64,000 nt of DNA from Kitasatospora acidiphila (GTDB lineage: Bacteria; Actinomycetota; Actinomycetes; Streptomycetales; Streptomycetaceae): the NCBI RefSeq assembly GCF_006636205.1, contig NZ_VIGB01000003.1, positions 7,318,501 to 7,382,500 of the forward strand. Direction: 5' to 3'. Shown piece after piece: positions 35,088 through 44,756 of this stretch (position 1 is its first letter; each line of letters begins with the position of its first letter). The position numbers were made by a program, and so were the translations under genes. A model generated the notes under the pieces. That model saw nothing but the letters and a program-made list of their open reading frames with translations, did no database searches and had not been told where the DNA came from.

Positions 35088-36047
35088 GTGACGGAAGTGA
35101 CGGTTTCGGCTCAGGCCTCGGCGCGGGCGCAGGACGCCGCGGTGGGGGGCACGCTCGACAAGGCGGCGCGGGAGAACTTCCCGGTGGCTCCCGGCTTCCT
35201 GCCCGCGGCCTGGCGGCACGATCTGATGGCGGTGTACGGCTTCGCGCGACTGGTGGACGACGCCGGCGACGGCGATCTGGCCGACCCCGCCCAGACGGCC
35301 CGGCTGCTGGGCGCAGCCACCCCTTCGGAGCAGTCGGACGATACGACTTTCAGACTCGGCCTGCTGGACGCCATCGAACGTGATCTTGACCGCGCGTTCG
35401 AGGCCGCCCTGCCCGGCGCCGCCGGCGAGCCGGTGCGCCACCCCCTGATGCAGGCCCTGGTCCCGATGATCCGCAACCACGACGTGACCCCGGAGCCGTT
35501 CCGCAAGCTGATCGAGGCCAACCGGGTGGACCAGACCACCACCCGCTATCCGACCTTCGACAGTCTGATCGGCTACTGCACGTTGTCGGCCGATCCGGTA
35601 GGGCGCCTGGTGCTCGCTCTGGCGGGCGTCGCGACCCCCGAGCGGATCGCTCTGTCGGACCGGATCTGCAGCGCACTCCAGGTGATTGAGCATCTACAGG
35701 ACGTTGCCGAGGACTACGCCCGAGGGCGGATCTACCTGCCCACGGAGGATCTGGAGCGGTTCGGGGTGGCCGAGGCCGACCTCGGGCGTTCCACTGCGAG
35801 TGGCAGTATTCGGGAGCTGGTCGCGTTCGAGGCCGCCCGGGCTCGGACCCTGCTCGACCAGGGGGCACCGCTGGTGGGTACCGTTCGTGGCAGGCTCCGG
35901 CTGCTGCTGGCGGGTTTCACCGCCGGCGGGTACGCCGCGCTGGCGGCCATCGAGGCCGCCGGGCACGACGTCCTGGCACAGCAGCCCGAGCCCGACAAGC
36001 GCCGCCTCGCGATGAAGGCGGCGGCCATCTTCGCGAAGGGAAGGTGA
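35088..36047 (+). CDS. hpnC: hydroxysqualene synthase HpnC
   Basis: 319 aa from GTG 35088. Squalene/phytoene-synthase fold: first Asp motif in VYGFARLVDDAGD and second in EHLQDVAEDYARGRIYLP. In the three-step bacterial route, HpnC turns presqualene diphosphate into hydroxysqualene. It starts the hopanoid operon and overlaps hpnD by 4 nt (GTGA). The assignment as HpnC and not HpnD rests on order and on the ENFPVAPGFLP start. Confidence 0.92.
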   Translation: MTEVTVSAQASARAQDAAVGGTLDKAARENFPVAPGFLPAAWRHDLMAVYGFARLVDDAGDGDLADPAQTARLLGAATPSEQSDDTTFRLGLLDAIERDLDRAFEAALPGAAGEPVRHPLMQALVPMIRNHDVTPEPFRKLIEANRVDQTTTRYPTFDSLIGYCTLSADPVGRLVLALAGVATPERIALSDRICSALQVIEHLQDVAEDYARGRIYLPTEDLERFGVAEADLGRSTASGSIRELVAFEAARARTLLDQGAPLVGTVRGRLRLLLAGFTAGGYAALAAIEAAGHDVLAQQPEPDKRRLAMKAAAIFAKGR

Positions 36048-36946
36048 ACGCCCGAGTGGCGGCATCACCACTGGCGTCGGCACCGGTCATGGCGGCGTAC
36101 CGCTACTGCGAGGCGGTCACCGCCCTGCAGGCCCGCAACTTCAGCTACGGGATCCGGTTGCTCCCGGAGCCCAAGCGGCTTGCCATGTCCGCGCTCTACG
36201 CGCTCGCCCGCCGGGTCGACGACATCGGCGACGGCGAGCTGGCGGCCGACCGCAAGAAGGAGCAGCTGCTGGCCACCCGGGCACTGCTGGACGAGATCCG
36301 GGCCGGCAGCGTCACCGAGGAGGACACCGACCCGATCAAGGTGGCGCTGGCCGACGCGGCACGGCGCTTCCCGATCCCGCTGGACGCCTTCGACGAGCTG
36401 ATCGACGGCGTCGAGATGGACCTGCGCGGCGAGGAGTACCAGACCTTCGAGGACCTCAAGGTCTACTGCCGCTGCGTGGCCGGTTCGATCGGCCGGCTGT
36501 CGCTGGGCGTCTACGGCTGCGAGGACCCCAAGCGCGGCGCCGAGTACGCGGACACCCTGGGCCTGGCCCTGCAGCTCACCAACATCCTGCGCGACCTGCG
36601 GGAGGACGCCGGCAACGGCCGCACCTACCTGCCTGCCGAGGACCTGGCCAGGTTCGGCTGCGAGCAGGGCTTCGCCCAGTCCACCCCGCCGGCCGGCGCC
36701 GACTTCACCGGCCTGATCGCGTTCGAGGCGGCGCGGGCCCAGGGGTACTTCGAGGAGGGCCTGCGGCTGCTGCCGATGCTGGACCGCCGCAGCCGGGCCT
36801 GTACCGCCGCGATGGCGGGGATCTATCACCGGCTGCTAGGACGGATCGCGGCCGAACCGGAGTCGGTCCTGCGCGGCCGGGTCTCACTGCCGGGCTGGGA
36901 GAAGGCCTATGTAGCACTCTCCGGGCTGGCCGGAGGCCGTTCGTGA
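36044..36946 (+). CDS. hpnD: presqualene diphosphate synthase HpnD
   Basis: 300 aa from GTG 36044. It condenses two farnesyl diphosphates to presqualene diphosphate. Motifs: NFSYGIRLLPEPKRLAMSAL, first Asp site ARRVDDIGD, ELIDGVEMDL, YCRCVAGSIGRL, and second Asp site NILRDLREDAGNGRTYLP. Length and motifs fit trans-isoprenyl diphosphate synthases of the HpnD type. Stop/start overlap with hpnC indicates co-translation. Confidence 0.93.
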   Translation: MNARVAASPLASAPVMAAYRYCEAVTALQARNFSYGIRLLPEPKRLAMSALYALARRVDDIGDGELAADRKKEQLLATRALLDEIRAGSVTEEDTDPIKVALADAARRFPIPLDAFDELIDGVEMDLRGEEYQTFEDLKVYCRCVAGSIGRLSLGVYGCEDPKRGAEYADTLGLALQLTNILRDLREDAGNGRTYLPAEDLARFGCEQGFAQSTPPAGADFTGLIAFEAARAQGYFEEGLRLLPMLDRRSRACTAAMAGIYHRLLGRIAAEPESVLRGRVSLPGWEKAYVALSGLAGGRS

Positions 36947-37026
36947 CTTTCCACGCCAATCGGCAGCCAAGCCGGTGGGATAAGTGGGAAGATCACGAAC
37001 GAACCAAGTAGCAGCTAGGAGGCGAG

Positions 37027-38433
37027 ATGACCGGGGAAACCGGGAACGGCGGCACGGCCGTGGTGGTCGGCGGCGGCCTGGCCGGGATCACCGCCGCGCT
37101 GCGACTGGCCGAGGCGGACGTCAAGGTCACCCTGCTGGAGGCGCGACCGCGGCTCGGTGGGCTGGCCTTCTCGTTCCGCCGCGGCGAGCTGACCGTGGAC
37201 AACGGCCAGCACGTGTTCCTGCGCTGCTGCACGGCCTACCGCGGCCTGATCGCGCGGCTCGGCGCGATGGGCCAGATGGAGATCCAGCCGCGGCTGGAGG
37301 TCCCGGTGCTGTCGGTGCGGGAGTCCGGCTACCGGCTCGGCCGGCTCAGCCGCACACAGCTGCCGGTGCCGCTGCACCTGGCCGCCAGCCTGGCCGGCTA
37401 TCCGCACCTGGCCCCCGCCGACCGCCTGCGGGTGGTGCGCGGGGCGCTGGCGCTGCAGCGCCTCGACCTGGCCGACCCGGCGCTGGACGCCGTCTCGTTC
37501 GGCGCCTGGCTGCGCGCCCACGGGCAGAACGACCGGACCATCGCCGCGCTGTGGGACCTGGTCGGGGTGGCCACCCTGAACGCCAGGGCCGACGAGGTCT
37601 CACTGGCCATGGCCGCGATGGTCTTCAAGACCGGTCTGCTCTCCGAGAACGGCGCCAGTGACATCGGCATCGCCAAGGTGCCGCTGGGCGCCGTGCACCA
37701 TGACGTGGCCGGGCGTGAGCTGGCCGCCGCCGAGGTGGCGGTCCGGCTGCGGACCAAGGCGGTGGAGCTCAAGTCGGACGCCGAGGGCCGGCACACCGTG
37801 CGGCTGGAGAACGGCGAGCTGCTGAGCGCCGACACCGTGGTGCTGGCCGGCGCCCAGGACACCGCGTCGGCGCTGCTGCCGGCGGACGCCATCGCCGGAC
37901 AGCACCGGCTCGGCGAGCTCGGCTACGCGCCGATCCTCAACGTCCACGTGGTCTACGACCGCCCGGTGCTGCGCCGCCCGTTCTTCGCGGCGCTCGACTC
38001 GCCGGTGCAGTGGGTCTTCGACCGCACCGAGCACTCGGGCGTGGCGGCCGTCCACCCCGGTGCCCAGTACCTCGCGCTCTCCCAGTCGGCCGTCCGGGAC
38101 GAGATCGACCTCCCGGTCGCCGAGCTGCGGGCCCGCTACCTGCCCGAGCTGGCCCGGCTGCTGCCGCCGGCCAAGAGCGCCGAGGTGCTCGACTTCTTCG
38201 TCACCCGGGAGCGGACCGCCACCTTCGACGCGGCCCCCGGCACCGGGGCGCTGCGCCCCGGCCCGGCGACCCGGGTGCCCGGACTGCTGCTGGCCGGCTC
38301 GTGGACCGCCACCGGCTGGCCCGCGACGATGGAGGGCGCCGTGCGCAGCGGCCACGCCGCCGCCGACGCCGCGCTGGCCGCCGCGGGCCGCCGGGCCCCG
38401 GTGGACCGCGGTGACGGGCGGTGGCCGCGATGA
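37027..38433 (+). CDS. hpnE: hydroxysqualene dehydroxylase HpnE (FAD-dependent)
   Basis: 468 aa from ATG 37027, preceded by aggaggcgag. The N-terminal FAD-binding Rossmann motif is VVVGGGLAGITAALRLAEAD, ending in LLEARPRLGG. The C-terminal FAD block is GLLLAGSWTATGWPATMEGA. It reduces hydroxysqualene to squalene, completing the HpnDCE route. The stop overlaps the next start (ATGA at 38430). Confidence 0.93.
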   Translation: MTGETGNGGTAVVVGGGLAGITAALRLAEADVKVTLLEARPRLGGLAFSFRRGELTVDNGQHVFLRCCTAYRGLIARLGAMGQMEIQPRLEVPVLSVRESGYRLGRLSRTQLPVPLHLAASLAGYPHLAPADRLRVVRGALALQRLDLADPALDAVSFGAWLRAHGQNDRTIAALWDLVGVATLNARADEVSLAMAAMVFKTGLLSENGASDIGIAKVPLGAVHHDVAGRELAAAEVAVRLRTKAVELKSDAEGRHTVRLENGELLSADTVVLAGAQDTASALLPADAIAGQHRLGELGYAPILNVHVVYDRPVLRRPFFAALDSPVQWVFDRTEHSGVAAVHPGAQYLALSQSAVRDEIDLPVAELRARYLPELARLLPPAKSAEVLDFFVTRERTATFDAAPGTGALRPGPATRVPGLLLAGSWTATGWPATMEGAVRSGHAAADAALAAAGRRAPVDRGDGRWPR

Positions 38434-39608
38434 CCGCACCATCGATCGGGCCGAGCGCCGCCACCGTCCGCACGTCCACCAAGAACACCAGCACTACGGC
38501 CCATGGAGAGGGAACACTCGTGGAGGCACGTCCCAGCATGTTCGCGGGCGCGACGGCCCAGGCCGAGCCCGTCTCGGTACCGGAGCTGCTGGCCAGAGGC
38601 CGCACGCTCTGCACTCCGCCGCTGCGCTCGGCAGTGGCCCGGCTGGCGTCCCCGATGGACGCGGTCGCGGCCTACCACTTCGGCTGGACCGACCAGGCCG
38701 GCAACCCGGTGGCTGGGGACGGCGGCAAGGCGGTCCGCCCGGCGCTCGCGCTGCTCTCCGCGGAGGCGGCCGGAGCTCCCGCACCTGCCGGAGTACCCGG
38801 TGGCGTGGCCGTTGAGCTGGTGCACAACTTCTCGCTGCTGCATGATGATCTGATGGATGGTGACGAGACTCGTCGGCACCGGGCCACCGCCTGGACGGTC
38901 TTCGGACCGGCGCAGGCGATCCTGGTCGGCGATGCGCTGGCCACCCTCGGCACCGAGGTACTGCTGGACGCCGGGCGCAGCGGGGCGGCCACCGAGGCCG
39001 ACGCCGCTCGCGCCGTGGCCCTGATCACGACCGCGACCCGCAAGCTCATCGACGGTCAGGCCCAGGACCTCTCCTTCGAGCACCGCGACGCGGTCACCGT
39101 CGCCGAGTGCCTGGAGATGGAGGGCAACAAGACCGGTGCCCTGCTCGCGGCCGCCTCGGCGATCGGCGCGGTGCTGGCCGGCGCGGACGACCGCACCTCG
39201 GACGCGCTGCAGCGCTACGGACACCACCTCGGGCTGGCCTTCCAGGCCGTCGACGACCTGCTCGGCATCTGGGGCGCCACCGAGGTCACCGGCAAGCCGC
39301 ACTGGGGTGACCTGCGGCAGCGCAAGAAGTCGCTGCCGGTGGCCGCCGCACTGGCCGAGGGCGGCGCCGCCTCCCGCCGGCTGGCCGAGCTGCTCGCCGA
39401 CCCGCACGGGCGGGGCGAGGAGTCCGAGGAGGTGCTGGCCGGCCGCGCCGCGCTGATCGAGCAGGCCGGCGGCCGGGCCTGGACCCAGGAGGAGGCACGT
39501 CGTCAGCACAGCACCGCGCTGGCCGCACTGGACGAGGTGCCGATGGCCGACGAAGTCCGTGAACGTTTCGTCGCCCTCGCCGAATTCGTCGTGGTACGAG
39601 AGAGGTGA
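38430..39608 (+). CDS. polyprenyl (farnesyl/geranylgeranyl-type) diphosphate synthase
   Basis: 392 aa from ATG 38430. The first Asp-rich motif is LLHDDLMDGDETRRH. The second region, AFQAVDDLLGIWG followed by TGKPHWGDLRQRKKS, keeps the first two aspartates. Other family blocks are GGKAVRPALALL and GQAQDLSF. The first ~55 residues are low-complexity. Its place between hpnE and shc suggests it supplies farnesyl diphosphate to HpnD; chain length cannot be set with certainty from sequence alone. Confidence 0.88.
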   Translation: MTAPSIGPSAATVRTSTKNTSTTAHGEGTLVEARPSMFAGATAQAEPVSVPELLARGRTLCTPPLRSAVARLASPMDAVAAYHFGWTDQAGNPVAGDGGKAVRPALALLSAEAAGAPAPAGVPGGVAVELVHNFSLLHDDLMDGDETRRHRATAWTVFGPAQAILVGDALATLGTEVLLDAGRSGAATEADAARAVALITTATRKLIDGQAQDLSFEHRDAVTVAECLEMEGNKTGALLAAASAIGAVLAGADDRTSDALQRYGHHLGLAFQAVDDLLGIWGATEVTGKPHWGDLRQRKKSLPVAAALAEGGAASRRLAELLADPHGRGEESEEVLAGRAALIEQAGGRAWTQEEARRQHSTALAALDEVPMADEVRERFVALAEFVVVRER

Positions 39609-39615
39609 CAGCAAG

Positions 39616-41730
39616 TTGACAGCAACCGCGGACGGCCGGCTCGACCCTGAGTACGATTCCGAGCCGGTCGCGGTGGAGGAGCGGCCCCCCGGGTCGGCCG
39701 ATCCGGCCGGATCCTGGCGGGAGCCGGAGAGCGCGGCGGCCGTAGGGGGGCGCGCCGCGGAACCGGGTGAGGAACCGTCACCCCTGGACCGCGCGACGAT
39801 CGAGGACAGCCTGCGCCGGGCCACCGAGCACCTGCTGTCGCTGCAGGACGACGAGGGCTGGTGGAAGGGGGACCTGGAAACCAACGTCACCATGGACGCC
39901 GAGGACCTGTTACTACGGCAGTTCCTCGGAATCCGCACTGCGGAGCAGACCGCGGCCACCGCCGAGTGGATCCGCTCACAGCAACGCGAGGACGGCACCT
40001 GGGGGACCTTCCACGGTGGCCCACCGGAGCTGTCCACCAGCGTGGAGGCGTACGTCGCCCTCCGCCTGGCGGGGGACGACCCCGAAGCCCCGCACATGCG
40101 GGCCGCCGCCGAGTACGTGCGGGGCGCCGGCGGAATCGCCGCAACCCGGGTGTTCACCCGGATCTGGCTGGCCCTGTTCGGCTGGTGGCCCTGGGAGCGG
40201 CTGCCGGAGATGCCACCGGAGATCATGTTCCTGCCCAAGTGGCTCCCGCTCAACATCTACGCCTTCGGCTGCTGGGCCCGGCAGACCATCGTGCCGCTGA
40301 CCGTGGTCTCCGCCCTGCGCCCGGTCCGCCCGGCCCCGTTCGCACTGACCGAGTTGCACACCGACCCGGACAACCCCTTCCCCCTGCGCCCGCTGGCCCC
40401 GCCGACCACCTGGGACGGCTTCTTCGAGCGCCTCGACATGGTGCTGCACGCCTACCACAAGCGCGCGGTCCGCCCGTTGCGCCGGCTGGCGCTCAACCAG
40501 GCCCGCCGCTGGATCGTGGAACGCCAGGAGGCGGACGGCTGCTGGGGCGGCATCCAGCCCCCGGCGGTCTACTCGCTGATCGCCCTGCACCTGCTGGGCT
40601 ACGAACTCGACCACCCCGTCATGCAGGCGGGCCTCGCGGCCTTCGAGCGGTTCACCGTGCACACCGAGGACGGCGCCCGCTGGCTGGAGGCCTGCCAGTC
40701 CCCGGTCTGGGACACCTGCCTGGCCACCATCGCGCTGGTCGACGCCGGCCTGGCACCGGACCACCCGGCGCTGGTCAAGGCGACCGACTGGATGCTCGGC
40801 GAGGAGATCACCACCAGGGGCGACTGGTCCGTGCAGCGGCCCCAACTGCACCCGGGCGGTTGGGCGTTCGAGTTCCACAACGACACCTACCCGGACATCG
40901 ACGACACCGCCGAGGTGGTGCTGGCGCTGCGCCGGGTGGCCCCCAGCCACCCGCGGCCGCAGCTGGTGGCGGCGGCCGCGGACCGCGGGGTGACCTGGAA
41001 CCTCGGCATGCAGTCCAAGAACGGCGCCTGGGGCGCCTTCGACGTGGACAACACCAGCACCCTGCCGAACAAGCTGCCGTTCTGCGACTTCGGCGAGGTG
41101 GTCGACCCGCCGTCGGCCGACGTCACCGCCCATGTGGTGGAGATGCTGGCCGAGGTCGGCATGGCCGACGACCCGCGCACCCGGCGCGGCGTCGAGTGGC
41201 TGCTGGCCAATCAGGAGGCTGACGGCTCCTGGTTCGGCCGCTGGGGCACCAACTACATCTACGGCACCGGCTCGGTGCTGCCGGCCCTGGTCGCCGCCGG
41301 CCTGCCCGTCTCCGATCCGGCGATCCGGCGCGCGGTGCGCTGGCTGGAGGAGCGGCAGAACCAGGACGGCGGTTGGGGCGAGGACATGCGCTCCTACGAG
41401 GACCCGGAGAAGTGGTCCGGCCGCGGCGACTCCACGGCCTCGCAGACCGCCTGGGCGCTGATGGCGCTGCTGGCGGCCGGCGAGGGCCCGGACGGGCGCT
41501 ACGCGCCGGGCGACGGCCGGGGCAGCGCCGCGGTCGAACGCGGGGTGCGCTGGCTCGCCGCCACCCAGCTGCCCGAAGGCAGCTGGGACGAACCGCAGTT
41601 CACCGGGACCGGGTTCCCGTGGGACTTCTCGATCAACTACCACCTGTACCGGCTGGTCTTCCCGGTCACCGCGCTCGGCCGCTACCTGCACGGCAACCCC
41701 GTGCTCGGACAAGCGGGGAGGGCCACGTGA
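39616..41730 (+). CDS. shc: squalene-hopene cyclase
   Basis: 704 aa. The start is set at TTG 39616, 7 nt after agaggtga; GTG 39559 in frame is less likely because it lies inside the prenyl synthase. The catalytic DxDD motif is D427-I-D429-D430 (PDIDDTAEV). Several QW repeats are visible (QDDEGWWKG, QREDGTWG, QEADGCWGG, QEADGSWFGRWG, QNQDGGWGED, QLPEGSWDE). A hydrophobic insert (LPLNIYAFGCWARQ) fits monotopic membrane attachment. It cyclises squalene to hopene and hopanol. The first ~60 residues are an acidic, Pro-rich extension. It overlaps hpnG by 4 nt. Confidence 0.95.
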   Translation: MTATADGRLDPEYDSEPVAVEERPPGSADPAGSWREPESAAAVGGRAAEPGEEPSPLDRATIEDSLRRATEHLLSLQDDEGWWKGDLETNVTMDAEDLLLRQFLGIRTAEQTAATAEWIRSQQREDGTWGTFHGGPPELSTSVEAYVALRLAGDDPEAPHMRAAAEYVRGAGGIAATRVFTRIWLALFGWWPWERLPEMPPEIMFLPKWLPLNIYAFGCWARQTIVPLTVVSALRPVRPAPFALTELHTDPDNPFPLRPLAPPTTWDGFFERLDMVLHAYHKRAVRPLRRLALNQARRWIVERQEADGCWGGIQPPAVYSLIALHLLGYELDHPVMQAGLAAFERFTVHTEDGARWLEACQSPVWDTCLATIALVDAGLAPDHPALVKATDWMLGEEITTRGDWSVQRPQLHPGGWAFEFHNDTYPDIDDTAEVVLALRRVAPSHPRPQLVAAAADRGVTWNLGMQSKNGAWGAFDVDNTSTLPNKLPFCDFGEVVDPPSADVTAHVVEMLAEVGMADDPRTRRGVEWLLANQEADGSWFGRWGTNYIYGTGSVLPALVAAGLPVSDPAIRRAVRWLEERQNQDGGWGEDMRSYEDPEKWSGRGDSTASQTAWALMALLAAGEGPDGRYAPGDGRGSAAVERGVRWLAATQLPEGSWDEPQFTGTGFPWDFSINYHLYRLVFPVTALGRYLHGNPVLGQAGRAT

Positions 41731-42404
41731 CAGCTCCAATGCTCGTGCTCTGCGCGCTGGCGCCCGAGGCATGGGCGCTGCGCGGCGGGGACTGGGCGAA
41801 CGGGCTCGGCGGCCGCCCGGTGCTGGCGCGCATCGGGATGGGCCCCACGAAGGCGGCACGGACCGTCAGCAGCCTGCTGGCAGCGGGCTCCGAGGCGTAC
41901 AGCGCGGTGGTCCTGACCGGATTCTGCGCGGCGGTGGCGCCGGGAACAAGACCGGGAGAGGTCTTTGTTGCCGACAAGGTGCAATCCGCATCGGGCCGTT
42001 CAACTGCTACCCGGCAGCCCGAGGCGCTCGCCCAGGCCCTGCGCTGCCTGGGCCTCGGTGTGCGGGTCGGTGCGCTGCACTCGGCGGACCACGTGGTGCG
42101 CGGCCCGGAGCGCCGCTCGCTGCACCAGGCCGGGGTGACCGCGGTGGACATGGAGTCGGCCGCGGTGCTCGAGCGGCTGCCGGCGGACCTGCCGGTGGCG
42201 GCCGTCCGGGTGGTGGTCGACACCCCCGAACGCGAACTGCTCCGGTTGGGAACGCTCCCGTCCGGGCTGCGCGCCTTCCAGACCCTGCGGGCCACCGTGC
42301 CCGCCCTGCTCGGCTGGCACCGCGCGGTCGCCGCCGAGCCGCACGTTCCGCATGCTTTCGATACTTCCCTGCCGACGCCGACGATCTCTCAGGAGGCGAG
42401 CTAG
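41727..42404 (+). CDS. hpnG: adenosylhopane nucleosidase/phosphorylase HpnG
   Basis: 225 aa from GTG 41727 (GTGA overlap with shc). Purine nucleoside phosphorylase/MTA nucleosidase fold: the ALAPEAWALR start, IGMGPTKAA, VVLTGFCAAVAPGTRPGEVF and the catalytic VDMESAAVLERL with Met-Glu. It releases adenine from adenosylhopane made by HpnH, giving ribosylhopane. Order shc-hpnG-hpnH supports this against a general nucleosidase role. Confidence 0.9.
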   Translation: MTAPMLVLCALAPEAWALRGGDWANGLGGRPVLARIGMGPTKAARTVSSLLAAGSEAYSAVVLTGFCAAVAPGTRPGEVFVADKVQSASGRSTATRQPEALAQALRCLGLGVRVGALHSADHVVRGPERRSLHQAGVTAVDMESAAVLERLPADLPVAAVRVVVDTPERELLRLGTLPSGLRAFQTLRATVPALLGWHRAVAAEPHVPHAFDTSLPTPTISQEAS

Positions 42405-42406
42405 CC

Positions 42407-43429
42407 ATGGCCATGCCGCTGCGCCAGACCTTGCGAGTCAGTTCCTATCTCTTGCACCAGAAGCTCATCAAGCGGGCCGAGAAGTTCCCGCTGATCGTCG
42501 AGCTGGAGCCGCTGTTCGCCTGCAACCTCGCCTGCGAGGGCTGCGGCAAGATCCAGCACCCGGCCGGGGTGCTCAAGCAGCGGATGCCGGTCGCCCAGGC
42601 GGTCGGCGCGGTGCTGGAGTCCGGCGCCCCGATGGTCTCCATCGCGGGTGGCGAGCCGCTGATGCACCCTCAGATCGACGAGATCGTCCGCCAGTTGGTG
42701 GCAAAGCGCAAGTATGTCTTCCTTTGCACAAACGGGCTCCTGTTGCGCAAGAAGTTGGACAAGTTCACTCCTTCGCCGTACTTCACCTTCACGGTGCACA
42801 TCGACGGGCTGCGCGAGCGTCACGATGAGTCGGTGGCCAAGGAGGGGACCTTCGACGAAGCGGTGGCCGCCATCAAGGAGGCCAAGCGCCGTGGGTTCCG
42901 GGTCAGCACCAACAGCACCTTCTTCAACACCGACTCCCCGCAGAACGTCATCGACGTGCTCAACTTCCTCAATGACGACCTGAAGGTCGACGAGATGATG
43001 CTGTCGCCCGCCTACGCCTACGAGAAGGCCCCCGACCAGGAGCACTTCCTGGGCGTCGACCAGACCCGGGAGCTGTTCCGCAAGGCCTTCGCCGGCGGCA
43101 ACCGCAGGCGCTGGCGGCTCAACCAGAGCCCGCTGTTCCTGGACTTCCTCGAGGGCAAGGTGGACTTCGAGTGCACCGCCTGGGGGATCCCGAACTACTC
43201 GCTCTTCGGCTGGCAGCGCCCCTGCTACCTGATGAGCGACGGCTACGTCCCGACGTACCGCGAGCTCATCGAGAAGACCGACTGGTCCAAGTACGGACGG
43301 GGCAAGGACCCGCGCTGCGAGAACTGCATGGCGCACTGCGGGTACGAGCCGACCGCGGTGCTGGCCACCATGGATTCGCTCAAGGAGTCCCTGCGGGCGG
43401 CTCGCGAAACCGTGATGGCCTCCCGCTGA
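42407..43429 (+). CDS. hpnH: adenosyl-hopene transferase HpnH (radical SAM)
   Basis: 340 aa from ATG 42407, with aggagg 11 nt upstream. The radical SAM cluster site is C39-NLA-C43-EG-C46, followed by SIAGGEPLMHP for SAM binding. The C-terminal cluster-like Cys set (CENCMAHCGYEP) is typical of the family. It adds a 5'-deoxyadenosyl radical to hopene, forming adenosylhopane, the first step of the extended side chain. Confidence 0.95.
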   Translation: MAMPLRQTLRVSSYLLHQKLIKRAEKFPLIVELEPLFACNLACEGCGKIQHPAGVLKQRMPVAQAVGAVLESGAPMVSIAGGEPLMHPQIDEIVRQLVAKRKYVFLCTNGLLLRKKLDKFTPSPYFTFTVHIDGLRERHDESVAKEGTFDEAVAAIKEAKRRGFRVSTNSTFFNTDSPQNVIDVLNFLNDDLKVDEMMLSPAYAYEKAPDQEHFLGVDQTRELFRKAFAGGNRRRWRLNQSPLFLDFLEGKVDFECTAWGIPNYSLFGWQRPCYLMSDGYVPTYRELIEKTDWSKYGRGKDPRCENCMAHCGYEPTAVLATMDSLKESLRAARETVMASR

Positions 43430-43436
43430 GTCGGCG

Positions 43437-43470
43437 GCCCGGCGCGCACATGCAGGAGTGCGCGCCGGGC
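43437..43470 (+). terminator. hairpin between hpnH and ispG
   Basis: Perfect 12-bp stem (gcccggcgcgca/tgcgcgccgggc) with a 10-nt loop, 8 nt after the hpnH stop and 48 nt before ispG. It is followed by only two T. It could be a terminator or a partial attenuator or processing site splitting the operon. Confidence 0.6.
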
Positions 43471-43517
43471 TTGACCATGGCATCAGGACTACCGCACAGC
43501 AAGGATGAGTCGAACCC

Positions 43518-44678
43518 ATGACCGCGATCTCGCTCGGCATTCCGTCTCTGCCGCTGAAGCCGCTCGCCACTCGCCGGGTGTCCCGGCAGATCATGGTGGG
43601 CAATGTGCCGGTGGGTGGTGACGCGCCGGTGTCGGTGCAGTCGATGACCACCACGCTGACCGCCGACGTCAATGCGACGCTGCAGCAGATCGCGCAGCTG
43701 ACCGCCTCGGGCTGTCAGATCGTGCGGGTGGCGGTGCCGTCCCAGGACGACGCGGACGCGCTGCCGATGATCGCGAAGAAGTCGCAGATCCCGGTGATCG
43801 CGGACATCCACTTCCAGCCGAAGTACGTGTTCGCGGCGATCGAGGCGGGGTGTGCGGCGGTCCGGGTGAATCCGGGCAACATCAAGGCGTTCGACGACAA
43901 GGTCGGTGAGATCGCGAAGGCGGCGTCCGAGGCGGGCACCCCGATCCGGATCGGCGTCAACGCGGGTTCGCTGGACAAGCGGCTGCTGGAGAAGTACGGC
44001 AAGGCGACTCCGGAGGCGCTGGTGGAGTCGGCGCTGTGGGAGTGCTCGCTGTTCGAGGAGCACGGCTTCCGGGACATCAAGATCTCGGTGAAGCACAACG
44101 ATCCGGTGGTGATGATCAATGCGTACCGGCAGCTGGCGGCGGCGTGCGACTATCCGCTGCACCTGGGTGTGACGGAGGCCGGGCCGGCGTTCCAGGGCAC
44201 GATCAAGTCGGCGGTGGCGTTCGGTGCGCTGCTGTCGGAGGGGATCGGGGACACGATCCGGGTCTCGCTGTCGGCTCCGCCGGTGGAGGAGGTCAAGGTC
44301 GGCATCCAGATCCTGGAGTCGTTGAACCTGCGTCAGCGCGGTCTGGAGATCGTCTCGTGTCCGTCCTGCGGGCGGGCGCAGGTGGACGTCTACAAGCTGG
44401 CGGAGGAGGTCACCGCGGGCCTGGAGGGCATGGAGGTGCCGCTCCGCGTCGCGGTGATGGGGTGTGTGGTGAACGGTCCGGGGGAGGCCCGGGAGGCGGA
44501 CCTGGGTGTGGCGTCGGGCAACGGCAAGGGCCAGATCTTCGTCAAGGGCGAGGTCATCAAGACCGTGCCGGAGTCCAAGATCGTCGAAACCCTGATCGAA
44601 GAGGCCCTGCTGCTCGCCGAGCAGCACCAGGCCCAGGGCGGACCAGCAGGCGTGCCCGCGGTCATCACCGCAGGCTGA
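43518..44678 (+). CDS. ispG: 4-hydroxy-3-methylbut-2-enyl diphosphate synthase
   Basis: 386 aa from ATG 43518. Late MEP-pathway enzyme with a [4Fe-4S] cluster. The TIM-barrel part carries VSVQSMTTTLTADVNATLQQ and VIADIHFQPKYV. The C-terminal cluster site is CPSCGRAQVDVYKL plus GCVVNGPGEAREAD, giving the three Cys. It makes the precursor of IPP and DMAPP. Lying inside the hopanoid operon, it suggests isoprene supply is raised together with hopanoid synthesis; actinomycetes often carry a second ispG elsewhere. Confidence 0.95.
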   Translation: MTAISLGIPSLPLKPLATRRVSRQIMVGNVPVGGDAPVSVQSMTTTLTADVNATLQQIAQLTASGCQIVRVAVPSQDDADALPMIAKKSQIPVIADIHFQPKYVFAAIEAGCAAVRVNPGNIKAFDDKVGEIAKAASEAGTPIRIGVNAGSLDKRLLEKYGKATPEALVESALWECSLFEEHGFRDIKISVKHNDPVVMINAYRQLAAACDYPLHLGVTEAGPAFQGTIKSAVAFGALLSEGIGDTIRVSLSAPPVEEVKVGIQILESLNLRQRGLEIVSCPSCGRAQVDVYKLAEEVTAGLEGMEVPLRVAVMGCVVNGPGEAREADLGVASGNGKGQIFVKGEVIKTVPESKIVETLIEEALLLAEQHQAQGGPAGVPAVITAG

Positions 44679-44756
44679 TCCCAGCAACTCCGGTGGTCCG
44701 ACCGGCCCCCGGCAACCTCGTACACACCTGAGCGCACAGAGCCGAAAGGTGGAGTC

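Noticed and set aside
36984..37661. 225-codon plus-strand frame at the start of hpnE
   Set aside because: It lies within the FAD-protein gene in another frame; the hpnE frame has the Rossmann motif and a good ribosome site.
44679..44756. Possible thiamine or other riboswitch before dxs
   Set aside because: The 78-nt gap has only a short ccggtggtccgaccgg near-palindrome and no riboswitch core sequence.
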